A stretch of 64,000 bases of DNA from Planococcaceae bacterium Storch 2/2-2 (GTDB lineage: Bacteria; Bacillota; Bacilli; Bacillales_A; Planococcaceae): positions 1-64,000 of the forward strand of contig WOYE01000009.1 in the NCBI GenBank assembly GCA_009740415.1, in the 5' to 3' direction. This document shows, piece after piece, positions 25,363-33,525 of this stretch; position 1 is the first letter of the stretch, and every line of letters starts with the position of its first letter. The position numbers and the translations under genes are program-made. The notes beneath the pieces were generated by a model. It was not told the origin of the DNA and made no database searches. It worked only from the letters and a program-made list of their open reading frames with translations.

Positions 25363-25400
25363 AAAAATCCTGTGAGCGGATCGCTCGCAGGATTTTTTGA
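25363..25400. terminator. bidirectional terminator between the methyltransferase gene and fabI
   Basis: A 15-bp stem (25364-25378 with 25382-25396) with A and T flanks between two convergent genes. Confidence 0.92.
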
Positions 25401-25405
25401 TTGAA

Positions 25406-26185
25406 TTAGACACCCATAATGTTGTAACCGCCGTCGACGTAGACGATTTCGCCCGTCACACCAGTTGATAATTGGCTCAACATCGCAATGGACATGTTCG
25501 CTACTTCTTCTTGTGTCACGTTGCGACGGAGAGGAGCTGTTTCTTCGATCTTCGATAAAATATCGTTAAATGAAGGAACTCCTTTAGCAGATAACGTACG
25601 AATGGCACCTGCTGAAATCGCATTGACACGAATGCCGTCTTCACCGAGATCGTTCGCTAAATATTTGACGCTCGATTCGAGAGCGGCTTTCGCAACGCCC
25701 ATAATGTTGTACCCATCGAGGACGCGTTCGGCTCCTAAATAGCTCATCGTAATGATCGATCCGCCTTCTGTCATAAGAGGACGGATCGCTTTTGATACTG
25801 CGACGAGTGAATAAGCGCTCGTATCGAGAGCAAATGCGAATCCGTCACGAGACGTATGAATGAAGTCATCTCGTAAATCTGACGGGTTAGCGAAGGCGAC
25901 TGAGTGGACGAGTCCGTGAACGACGCCGACTTCTTCTTTCACTCGTTGGAACGCTTCTTCAATACTTGCATCGTCATTCACATCGCATTGAATAATCGCT
26001 TTCGCTGTATAATCGTATTTTTCTAACATTTTTTCTAACTTTGTTAATGAGCGCTCTTTACGGTACGTAAAGAGAACGTTTGCGCCGACAGCAAACAGTT
26101 GTTTCGCAACGCCCCAAGCGATGCTTCGTTCGTTTGCAACTCCCATAACGACAACGTTTTTATCTTTTAACTGTAATAAATCCAT
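25406..26185 (-). CDS. fabI: enoyl-[acyl-carrier-protein] reductase (NADH) FabI
   Basis: Carries out the last reduction of each fatty-acid elongation cycle. The 259-residue SDR protein shows the FabI-type nucleotide site VVVMGVANERSIAWGVAK, the conserved VHSVAFANPSDL, and the catalytic Tyr-x6-Lys in GYNIMGVAKAALE. It ends VYVDGGYNIMG. ATG 26185 is chosen because the family starts here. The 21 upstream codons carry no conserved residues and ATG 26185 has GAAGGGATGATTGGAAG before it. A single gene, convergent with the CDF operon. Confidence 0.96.
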   Translation of the reverse strand: MDLLQLKDKNVVVMGVANERSIAWGVAKQLFAVGANVLFTYRKERSLTKLEKMLEKYDYTAKAIIQCDVNDDASIEEAFQRVKEEVGVVHGLVHSVAFANPSDLRDDFIHTSRDGFAFALDTSAYSLVAVSKAIRPLMTEGGSIITMSYLGAERVLDGYNIMGVAKAALESSVKYLANDLGEDGIRVNAISAGAIRTLSAKGVPSFNDILSKIEETAPLRRNVTQEEVANMSIAMLSQLSTGVTGEIVYVDGGYNIMGV

Positions 26186-26295
26186 CTTCCAATCATCCCT
26201 TCTTTTATACCATCTATTAGTACCACATACTAAAACGTAGTATACCATACCGTTTCATCGAAAGAGAAGAAAAAGATATTCAAATAAAAATACAT

Positions 26296-26324
26296 TTGAC
26301 TTTATAAATATACATACGTATACT
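26296..26324 (+). promoter_or_regulatory. promoter of argCJBD with overlapping palindrome
   Basis: TTGACT (26296-26301), a 17-nt spacer and TATACT (26319-26324). The palindrome TATAC-ATAC-GTATA overlaps the spacer and -10, where an ArgR/AhrC operator would be expected, but the match to the ARG box is poor. Confidence 0.7.
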
Positions 26325-26355
26325 AATGCTAATGACTAAATAGAGGTGATCGGAA

Positions 26356-27390
26356 ATGAAAATTGCAATTATTGGAGCGACAGGTTACGGTGGCGTCGAG
26401 TTGATTCGACTATTGAATGATCATTCTAAAGTAGAGACGATCGACGTTTTCACATCATCAGACGTCGGTGCAACGTATTCAGATAAATATCCGAGTTTAC
26501 TGGAGCGGTATGATATTCCGTTGAAAGAAATCGACTATGACGTATTGAAAACGTATGACGTCGTATTCGCAAGCACGCCAGCAGGTGTCACATCGACGTT
26601 GTTTGAACCGTTGATCGGAGAAGACGTCGTATTGATCGATTTATCAGGTGATTATCGCCTTAAAAAGACTGAACTTTATGAAAAGTGGTACGGTAAAAAA
26701 GCAGCGAAAAAAGAATATGTCGATCAAGCCGTTTATTCGATTAGCGAATGGACGCGCGACAAAGTGAAAGAGGCGCAGTTGATTTCGAATCCGGGCTGTT
26801 ACCCGACAGCTGCATTATTATCACTCATTCCAGTGTTTAAAGAAGGAATCGTCATCCCTGGAACGTGCATCATCGACTCAAAAAGCGGTGTAACCGGATC
26901 AGGAAATAAATTGAGTACGACTTCTCACTATTGTGAAGCGAACGAAAATATGTCGATTTATAAAGTGAATCAACATCAACACGTTCCTGAAATTGAGCAA
27001 GGCATTGAAATGTATGCTGGAAAGAAAGAGACAGTTACGTTTTCAGCGCATCTCGTACCGATGCTCCGCGGCATTTTGTCGACGTCGTACGTGAATGTGA
27101 CAGAAGGAACGACTGCGGAACAAATTGACGAAATTTTCGAACGAGCTTATCGCGATGAACCGTTCGTCCGTCTCGTAAAAGATGCATCCATCTTCGGAAC
27201 GAACCGTGTGAGAGGTGCAAACTTCTGCGACATTTATTGGAATTTAGACGAACGTACGAACCGTTTAACGATTATGGCGGCAATCGATAACTTAGTAAAA
27301 GGAGCAGCTGGTCAAGCGATTCAAAATATGAACATCCGTTTCGGTTTCGATGAAAAAGACGGATTGAACCAAATGCCTCTTTACATTTAA
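26356..27390 (+). CDS. argC: N-acetyl-gamma-glutamyl-phosphate reductase
   Basis: NADPH-dependent reduction of N-acetylglutamyl phosphate to the semialdehyde, third step of arginine synthesis. The 344-residue protein has the Rossmann start IAIIGATGYGGVELIRLL, the active-site Cys in SNPGCYPTAALL and the conserved VNQHQHVPEI. TGSGNKLSTTSHYCE is the family's flexible loop. First gene of argCJBD, with a strong promoter upstream and an AGAGGTGATCGG ribosome site. Confidence 0.97.
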   Translation: MKIAIIGATGYGGVELIRLLNDHSKVETIDVFTSSDVGATYSDKYPSLLERYDIPLKEIDYDVLKTYDVVFASTPAGVTSTLFEPLIGEDVVLIDLSGDYRLKKTELYEKWYGKKAAKKEYVDQAVYSISEWTRDKVKEAQLISNPGCYPTAALLSLIPVFKEGIVIPGTCIIDSKSGVTGSGNKLSTTSHYCEANENMSIYKVNQHQHVPEIEQGIEMYAGKKETVTFSAHLVPMLRGILSTSYVNVTEGTTAEQIDEIFERAYRDEPFVRLVKDASIFGTNRVRGANFCDIYWNLDERTNRLTIMAAIDNLVKGAAGQAIQNMNIRFGFDEKDGLNQMPLYI

Positions 27391-27443
27391 TAGAGAACGA
27401 TACGAGTAAAAAATATAAAGAAATGAATGGAAGGTGACCTGCA

Positions 27444-28667
27444 TTGGAACTCGTTAAACAATGGAAACAACACTCACATAAAAATGTCATTACACCGAAA
27501 GGATATCGCGCAGGCGGTATGCATTGTGGACTGAAGTATAAACGTAGCGATCTTGGAATGATTTACAGCGAAGTTCCAGCAAGTGTCGCAGGAGTCTTTA
27601 CGACGAGCACGATTCAAGCAGCGCCCGTACAATTAACGAAAAAAGTAATGTACGAAGCGAAAAAAATGCAAGCGATCGTCGCAAACTCTGGAAACGCGAA
27701 TGCGTGTACGGGAAAACAAGGGTATGAAAATGCACGAGCGATGCAAGAAGCGGCAGCGAAAAAGCTCGGTATCGATCCGAAAACAGTCGGCGTCGCTTCG
27801 ACGGGTGTCATCGGCGAGCAAATGAATATGCCTCCTGTTTTAAAAGGAATCGAAGCACTTTATTTAGGCACGTCTTCAGAAAATGCGATTCAAATTTCTC
27901 AAGCGATTTTAACGACAGATACGGTAACGAAAACGACATCGTATCAATTCGAAGTCGACGGAAAAACGGTCACATTATCAGGCGTGGCAAAAGGGTCCGG
28001 TATGATTGCGCCGAATATGGCGACGATGCTCGCCTTTTTAACGACGGATGCAAACATTTCATCTGAACATTTGCAAGAAGCGCTCGTCTCGATTACCGAC
28101 GCTACGTACAACTCGATTACAGTGGACGGTGATACGTCAACGAACGACACGGTACTCGTTATGGCGAACGGACTGGCGGAAAATGAACCGTTAACACCGG
28201 AACATAGTTCATGGAACGACTTCGTCGCTGTCTTGAAAGCGGCGAGCGAAGATTTATCGAAAATGATCGCAAAAGATGGGGAAGGTGCGACGAAACTCGT
28301 GGAAGTGAACGTTGCAGGTGCACCGTCCGTAGAAGAAGCTCGGAAAGTAGCGAAAACGATCGTCGGTTCACCGCTCGTGAAAACAGCGATGTACGGAAAT
28401 GACGCGAACTGGGGACGGATCATCGCGGCGATCGGCTATAGCGAAGTCGATATCGTTCCAGAAAAAGTGACGATTGCAATCGGCGATGAAACGGTTCTTG
28501 AAAATGGGGAGCCAGTCGCGTTTTCAGAAGAAAATGCGCTGTGTCAGTTGGATCGAAGTGAAGTGATCATCAACGTGGAATTAGGAATCGGGGAAGCGGA
28601 AGGAACGGCATGGGGGTGTGATTTAACGTATGACTACGTCAAAATCAACGGATCGTATCGTTCGTGA
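27444..28667 (+). CDS. argJ: bifunctional ornithine acetyltransferase/N-acetylglutamate synthase
   Basis: Recycles the acetyl group from N-acetylornithine to glutamate and can also acetylate glutamate with acetyl-CoA. The 407-residue precursor contains the autocleavage site in KGSGMIAPNMATMLAFLTTD, cut before the Thr of MATM. Before it lie GVASTGVIGEQM and CTGKQG; after it, VDGDTSTNDTVL and NWGRIIAAIGYS. The start is TTG 27444 after GGAAGGTGA. The 3' end overlaps argB by 38 nt. Confidence 0.96.
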   Translation: MELVKQWKQHSHKNVITPKGYRAGGMHCGLKYKRSDLGMIYSEVPASVAGVFTTSTIQAAPVQLTKKVMYEAKKMQAIVANSGNANACTGKQGYENARAMQEAAAKKLGIDPKTVGVASTGVIGEQMNMPPVLKGIEALYLGTSSENAIQISQAILTTDTVTKTTSYQFEVDGKTVTLSGVAKGSGMIAPNMATMLAFLTTDANISSEHLQEALVSITDATYNSITVDGDTSTNDTVLVMANGLAENEPLTPEHSSWNDFVAVLKAASEDLSKMIAKDGEGATKLVEVNVAGAPSVEEARKVAKTIVGSPLVKTAMYGNDANWGRIIAAIGYSEVDIVPEKVTIAIGDETVLENGEPVAFSEENALCQLDRSEVIINVELGIGEAEGTAWGCDLTYDYVKINGSYRS

Positions 28668-29406
28668 TACGGTCGTTATTAAATTAGGTGGGAGTATGTT
28701 GTCGGGCTTGTCAGGGACGTTTTTTACACAGTTAAAAAAGATTCAAGAAACGTCAGACGTCATTATCGTTCACGGTGGGGGACCAGCGATTTCAGCGGCG
28801 CTCGAGCGTCATCGCATTCCGTTTAAAAAAATTAACGGGCTGCGCGTCACGTCAGAAAAAGCAGCGACGATCGTCAAAGACGTATTGACGAAACAAGTGA
28901 ACCGACAACTCGTTCAAACATTTAACTCATATGGGGTCGAAGCGCGTGGTTTAAGTGGTGCGGATGACAATTTATTAACGTGTCAATATTTAGATAAAGC
29001 GATTTACGGACAAGTCGGAACGATCGAGAGCGTGCAACGCGAAGCGCTCGATCGTCTTCATGAAAAAGGGGTCACACCTGTCGTTTCTTGTATCGGAACC
29101 GATGCGATCGGCAACCCGTTAAACATTAACGGCGACGATGTCGCAACAGCGATCGCCCAAGGGGTCGGAGCGAAAGAGTTGTTATTTGTAACGGACGTTG
29201 AAGGAGTACTCGTCAATAAGAAGTTACAAAAAGAAGTGACCGAACGACAAATTGAGTCATGGATGGAAGATGGTACGATTTACGGTGGCATGATTCCGAA
29301 AGTGCAAGCGGCATTAACGAGTTTGCGCGCAGGCGTCCCCGTCGTTCAAATCGCCAATGAAAAGTTAGACGGTACGTCCGTCTTAATGGAGGAGATGGCA
29401 CAATGA
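28630..29406 (+). CDS. argB: acetylglutamate kinase
   Basis: Phosphorylates N-acetylglutamate, second step of arginine synthesis. The 258-residue amino-acid-kinase protein shows VIKLGGSMLSG (phosphate-binding Lys and Gly), IVHGGGPAISAAL, LRVTSEKAATIV (substrate Arg region) and NINGDDVATAIAQ with the ATP-site Lys nearby. The start lies 38 nt inside argJ. An N-terminal extension of about 14 residues beyond the usual start is read, because no other in-frame start codon exists. It overlaps argD by 4 nt. Confidence 0.95.
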   Translation: MTTSKSTDRIVRDTVVIKLGGSMLSGLSGTFFTQLKKIQETSDVIIVHGGGPAISAALERHRIPFKKINGLRVTSEKAATIVKDVLTKQVNRQLVQTFNSYGVEARGLSGADDNLLTCQYLDKAIYGQVGTIESVQREALDRLHEKGVTPVVSCIGTDAIGNPLNINGDDVATAIAQGVGAKELLFVTDVEGVLVNKKLQKEVTERQIESWMEDGTIYGGMIPKVQAALTSLRAGVPVVQIANEKLDGTSVLMEEMAQ

Positions 29407-30539
29407 CAGCATTGTTTCAAAACTATGGACGTCGCCCCCTCGAAATCGTTGAAGGGAAAGGGACAGTCGTTAAAGACTCGAATGGAAAATCGTATTTAGA
29501 TTTTACGAGCGGAATTGCAGTCGTGAGTCTCGGACATGCGAACGAGCGACTCGTTCACGTATTGAATGAACAGAGTAAAAAAATGTGGCATACGTCGAAT
29601 TTATTCGAAAGCAGCGGTCAAGAGCAGCTCGCTCAACAATTGACGAACGATACGCATTTATCACGTGCTCTCTTCTGCAATAGTGGTGCAGAAGCGAACG
29701 AAGCGATGATGAAACTCGCCAGGAAACATACGGGCAAATCGACGATCATTACGTTCGAACAATCGTTCCACGGTCGTACGTTCGGAACGATGGCAGCGAC
29801 GGGTCAAGACAAAGTGAAAGAAGGATTCGGCTCGATGTTAGAAAGCTTCATTACCGTGCCATACAATGATCCTGAAGCATTGCGCCAAGCGATGTCTCAC
29901 GATGTAGCAGGAATTATGCTCGAAGTGATTCAAGGCGAAGGTGGCGTCACGAAAGTGACCGACGAATTCGCTGAGACGATCGTTGAAATGAGCAAAACGT
30001 ACGGAGCGCTCATTCTCGTCGACGAAGTTCAAACAGGAATCGGTCGTACGGGAACGCGCTATGCGTACGAACAGACCGTAATCGAACCGGATATTATTTC
30101 ACTCGCTAAAGGATTAGGCGGTGGATTTCCAGTCGGCGCGATCGTTGCCAAAGAGAAGTTCGCTAAAGATTTCGGACCGGGCACGCACGGAACGACATTC
30201 GGAGGGAACCCGCTCGCGATGGCTGTCGCAAATGAAGTGATCGCTACGATTTTCGATGCTTCTTTTTTACAAGAAGTTGAGAAAAAAGGAGCGCACTTAA
30301 AAGAGGCGATTCAACGTGAATTGCCGGCGGATGTGCAAGTTCGTGGAGAGGGCTTGCTCATCGGCATTAAGAAAGAAGGCTGGAAAGCGCAAGATGCGCT
30401 CGTTGCAGCCGAAGAAAAAGGCCTATTAACAGTAGCCGCAGGAAACGAAGTGTTACGTCTCGTTCCACCACTTACGGTGACGAACGAAGAGATCGATGAG
30501 GCGGTATCGATTTTGAAAGACGTCCTTCAAACGATGTAA
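29403..30539 (+). CDS. argD: acetylornithine aminotransferase
   Basis: PLP enzyme that converts N-acetylglutamate semialdehyde to N-acetylornithine. The 378-residue class-III aminotransferase shows FCNSGAEANEAMMKLAR (cofactor phosphate), SFHGRTFGTMAATGQ, ILVDEVQTGIGRTG (PLP ring Asp) and the Schiff-base Lys in ISLAKGLGGGFPVG. Last gene of the operon. argF and carAB, which often follow in Bacillus, are not here. Confidence 0.96.
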   Translation: MTALFQNYGRRPLEIVEGKGTVVKDSNGKSYLDFTSGIAVVSLGHANERLVHVLNEQSKKMWHTSNLFESSGQEQLAQQLTNDTHLSRALFCNSGAEANEAMMKLARKHTGKSTIITFEQSFHGRTFGTMAATGQDKVKEGFGSMLESFITVPYNDPEALRQAMSHDVAGIMLEVIQGEGGVTKVTDEFAETIVEMSKTYGALILVDEVQTGIGRTGTRYAYEQTVIEPDIISLAKGLGGGFPVGAIVAKEKFAKDFGPGTHGTTFGGNPLAMAVANEVIATIFDASFLQEVEKKGAHLKEAIQRELPADVQVRGEGLLIGIKKEGWKAQDALVAAEEKGLLTVAAGNEVLRLVPPLTVTNEEIDEAVSILKDVLQTM

Positions 30540-30582
30540 AAAAAGCAGGACATCTACGTTGGTAGATGTTCTGCTTTTTCAT
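30540..30582. terminator. bidirectional terminator after argD
   Basis: A 17-bp stem (30541-30557 with 30562-30578, loop GTTG) with A and T flanks between argD and the convergent transporter gene. Confidence 0.92.
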
Positions 30583-31508
30583 TACCATAATAAGTCGGCG
30601 AGGAAAATTGTCGCGGTGACGGTAATTGCACTAAGGACGGTTGAAAAGAGTACCATTTGTGCAGCGAGGTCCGCTTGGACATCGTACTCGAAAGCGAGTG
30701 TTGAACTGTTGCGTGACGTCGGGAACGCACTTGCGATGAAGAGCGATTTTGCGACGACACCTGTAATGCCAAGAAGTGACAATAGCCCGTACGCTAAAAT
30801 CGGACCACCGATGAGCCGTAAGCCGGCGCTCCAATAAATGACCGGATGAAACATCGTTTTCAGTTCGATTTGAGACAGTTGAGCACCGAGTAAAATGAGA
30901 GCGACTGGTAAAAATCCGGAACCGACGTATTCAATCGTCGTCAGTAACGTAATCGGAGGCGTCCAATTCATCAAATTAAAGATAGCACCGATCCACAACG
31001 CGTGAATGAGCGGCAGCCGCAAAAGCTCTCGAATAATTTCGAGACCTGTTTTACGCGTAGCGATCAAATTGGACAGGCCGAACGTATACGTCGTCACGTT
31101 TTGGATGACCATAACCATAAATTGAATCGTAATTCCGATCGGCTGTGCACTAAATACCATTTGACTGACAGGGATTCCGTAATTTCCAGCGTTGACGAGG
31201 ACGACACTATTTTGAAAGACGGCGCTCGTTTCACGGTCGAGTCGTAACGTGCGTGAAACGAGGACGCTCATGAGCATGCCCCCGATGATGAACAACAGTA
31301 AAAATGAAACGAGATCGATGAACAATTGTTGGTCCATTTTCGTTTCGTATAAATTTAAAAAGACCGTCGCTGGAAGAAGTGCGTAAGTGACGAGGTGCGA
31401 AAGTGTCCGTAAATGGAAGGAAAACTTTCGTTGCAATACGCCACCTAGAACGATCAAAGCGAGAATCGGTCCGATAATTTCTGTCACGATAGCGAGTAAG
31501 TAATTCAT
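30582..31508 (-). CDS. AEC (auxin efflux carrier) family transporter
   Basis: A 308-residue membrane protein with about ten helices in two halves, predicted to move a small organic anion (family members include malate and auxin carriers; YwkB and YfdV are bacterial examples). Recognisable parts are NAGNYGIPVSQMVF in the first half and the second-half GVVAKSLFIASAFPTSRNSSTLAFEYD. The substrate cannot be read from the sequence. The ATG follows GAGGGAAGAACGT. It is divergent from the SQR gene, with about 135 bp between. Confidence 0.87.
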   Translation of the reverse strand: MNYLLAIVTEIIGPILALIVLGGVLQRKFSFHLRTLSHLVTYALLPATVFLNLYETKMDQQLFIDLVSFLLLFIIGGMLMSVLVSRTLRLDRETSAVFQNSVVLVNAGNYGIPVSQMVFSAQPIGITIQFMVMVIQNVTTYTFGLSNLIATRKTGLEIIRELLRLPLIHALWIGAIFNLMNWTPPITLLTTIEYVGSGFLPVALILLGAQLSQIELKTMFHPVIYWSAGLRLIGGPILAYGLLSLLGITGVVAKSLFIASAFPTSRNSSTLAFEYDVQADLAAQMVLFSTVLSAITVTATIFLADLLW

Positions 31509-31558
31509 ACGTTCTTCCCTCTTTTCCTCATTTATCGTACCATACCTTTTCCGATAAA

Positions 31559-31574
31559 TGAGGGAATTCCCTTA
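31559..31574. promoter_or_regulatory. 12-bp perfect palindrome upstream of the SQR gene
   Basis: AGGGAATTCCCT (31561-31572), extended imperfectly to ATGAGGGAATTCCCTTAT, lies about 27 bp upstream of a TATACT -10 (31599-31604) of the SQR gene and in the divergent region with the AEC gene. It looks like an operator; the regulator is not in the window. Confidence 0.5.
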
Positions 31575-31644
31575 TAGCTTCCAAATTCATTTCATCGTTA
31601 TACTAATAAAGAAAGAACTGCTTGAACAAAAGGAGGCGTCACAG

Positions 31645-32844
31645 ATGACGAATGAAATGACAACGAAAATTGCAATTGTTGGGGCAGGAACAGCAGGAGT
31701 GACGATGGCAGCGCAACTGTTGCGCAAAGCGCCTTATTTATATAACGAGATCGTAATTATCGATCCATCTGACAAACATTATTACCAACCTTTCTTTACG
31801 CTTGTAGGGGGCGGAGATTCGAAGTTGGAAGATAACGTGCGTCCGCAGAGTGAAGTGATTCCGGAAGGTGCGAATTGGCTGCAAGAAGCGGTTACGACAT
31901 TTAATCCCGTAGCGAATGAGCTCGTGACGAATAAAGGGACGTCTATTCGATACGATTATTTACTCGTAGCAGCAGGAATTCAACTCGACTGGGACAAAGT
32001 CGAAGGATTGAAAGAAACACTCGGGAAAAATGGGGTGTGCAGTAACTACCACCAAGACTACGTAGAGAGTACGTGGGAATCGATGCAACATGTCAATGAC
32101 GGAAACGTTATTTTCACACAGCCATCGTCACCTGTTAAATGTGCAGGAGCACCACAAAAAATTATGTATTTAGCGGATGAATATTTCCGTAAAGTCGGCG
32201 TACGTCACCGTACGACGATTGAATTCATTTCAGGAATGGACGATTTGTTCCCGGTCAAACGGTATTATCCTGTTTTGAAACAACTCGTAAAAGAAAAAGA
32301 AATCGGAGAGCGTTATTTCTTCGACCTCGTAAAAGTAGACGGCGCGAAAAAAGTCGCGACGTTTAAAAATAGTAAAACGAATGAGTTACTGGAGCGTCCG
32401 TTTGCGATGCTTCACGTCACACCGCCGATGTCGGCACCGAAATTTATTGCGGATAGCCCACTTGCCAATGAAGCGGGTTGGGTCGATCTCGACATGTATA
32501 CGTTACGCCATACGCGTTACCAAAACGTATTCGGCGCGGGAGACTGCACAAGCTTACCGACATCACGAACAGGAGCGGCCATTCGTAAACAAGCCCCTGT
32601 CGCAGTCGATAATTTACTTGCGATGATGAATGACAAAGAAATGAAAGCGACGTATGACGGTTACTCATCATGCCCGGTCGTAACAGGTTACGATACGGTG
32701 ATGCTCGCTGAATTCGTTTACGGATATGAAGCGCAAGAATCATTCCCGATCGACCAACGAAAACGTCGTCATAGCATGCATTTCTTAAAGAAAAACATGT
32801 TGCCGATGATGTATTGGAACGGAATGCTCAAAGGAACGATGTAA
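31645..32844 (+). CDS. sqr: sulfide:quinone oxidoreductase
   Basis: FAD enzyme that oxidises sulfide and passes electrons to menaquinone at the membrane. The 399-residue protein has the FAD fold IAIVGAGTAGVTMAAQL, HYYQPFFTLVGGG, and the two redox Cys expected of SQR: Cys166 in PVKCAGAPQK and Cys343 in YSSCPVVTGY (spacing as in SQOR-type enzymes). FGAGDCTSLPTSRTGAAIRKQ closes the FAD site, and an amphipathic HFLKKNMLPMMYWNGM ends the protein. ATG 31645 is chosen after AAAGGAGGCGTCACAG. A DUF1641 gene follows after 10 nt. Confidence 0.92.
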   Translation: MTNEMTTKIAIVGAGTAGVTMAAQLLRKAPYLYNEIVIIDPSDKHYYQPFFTLVGGGDSKLEDNVRPQSEVIPEGANWLQEAVTTFNPVANELVTNKGTSIRYDYLLVAAGIQLDWDKVEGLKETLGKNGVCSNYHQDYVESTWESMQHVNDGNVIFTQPSSPVKCAGAPQKIMYLADEYFRKVGVRHRTTIEFISGMDDLFPVKRYYPVLKQLVKEKEIGERYFFDLVKVDGAKKVATFKNSKTNELLERPFAMLHVTPPMSAPKFIADSPLANEAGWVDLDMYTLRHTRYQNVFGAGDCTSLPTSRTGAAIRKQAPVAVDNLLAMMNDKEMKATYDGYSSCPVVTGYDTVMLAEFVYGYEAQESFPIDQRKRRHSMHFLKKNMLPMMYWNGMLKGTM

Positions 32845-32854
32845 GGAGGAATGG

Positions 32855-33448
32855 ATGATGACGAATAATCGCAAAGACGTCGAAGAAGTGTTACAACAGC
32901 TTGAAGGAGAACGACAAGTCGAATCCCTTCAATACCTCGTTGAAAAACTACCGACTTTTGTCGACTCATTGAAAGTCGTTGAAAACCAACTCGACTTCGT
33001 AACGAGTTCATTGAACGATCGAAAGTCGCTCGAGTTAATTGCCGACGATGTTGAATCAAAAGTAGAACGTCTGCACATTGATGAAACGCATCTGGAAGCG
33101 ATGTTGTCGCTCGTCCAGTTGCTCCCACGGTTAACGCCTGTCGTGGAACAGCTCGATAACGTCTTATCGTTTGCTGAAAGCGTATGGGGCGATGAGCGTA
33201 CGGTCGATCAATTGACGAAAACCGTGACGGAAACGGTGAACCATTACGTCCCGATCGATAAAGGGAAAGAGCTCGCGACGGTCGGAAAAGAAATCGTTGA
33301 AGAGACGAAAGAAGAGTTTGAACAGACGAAACAACAACCGGACCTTTCGATTTTCGGCGTGATGAAAATGCTGAAAGATCCTGTCGTTCAAGACGGCTTA
33401 AAGTTAGTGCAAGCTTTCTTAAACGTCGTGGAGCGAAAACGTTCGTAA
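32855..33448 (+). CDS. DUF1641 family protein
   Basis: A 197-residue, largely helical acidic protein whose end SIFGVMKMLKDPVVQDGLK is the DUF1641 (YrhD-like) signature. Members usually sit beside sulfide:quinone reductases or formate dehydrogenases; their role is not established, though a partner function to the redox enzyme is often assumed. AAGGAGG lies 5 nt before ATG 32855 and 8 nt before ATG 32858, so the true start may be the second. It shares the SQR transcript and ends at a strong terminator. Confidence 0.88.
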   Translation: MMTNNRKDVEEVLQQLEGERQVESLQYLVEKLPTFVDSLKVVENQLDFVTSSLNDRKSLELIADDVESKVERLHIDETHLEAMLSLVQLLPRLTPVVEQLDNVLSFAESVWGDERTVDQLTKTVTETVNHYVPIDKGKELATVGKEIVEETKEEFEQTKQQPDLSIFGVMKMLKDPVVQDGLKLVQAFLNVVERKRS

Positions 33449-33460
33449 CGTTACACGGTT

Positions 33461-33495
33461 AGCGAAAGAGCAGATCCCCGCTCTTTCGCTTTTTC
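33461..33495 (+). terminator. terminator of the SQR-DUF1641 operon
   Basis: AGCGAAAGAGC/GCTCTTTCGCT stem (33461-33471 with 33480-33490) followed by T. Confidence 0.9.
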
Positions 33496-33525
33496 GTGTA
33501 TACTCACAACAAAAGAGGTGAGCGT

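Noticed and set aside
27944-28423. 159-residue minus-strand ORF opposite argJ
   Set aside because: Shadow of the conserved argJ frame; low-complexity Ser/Thr-rich translation of antisense codons.
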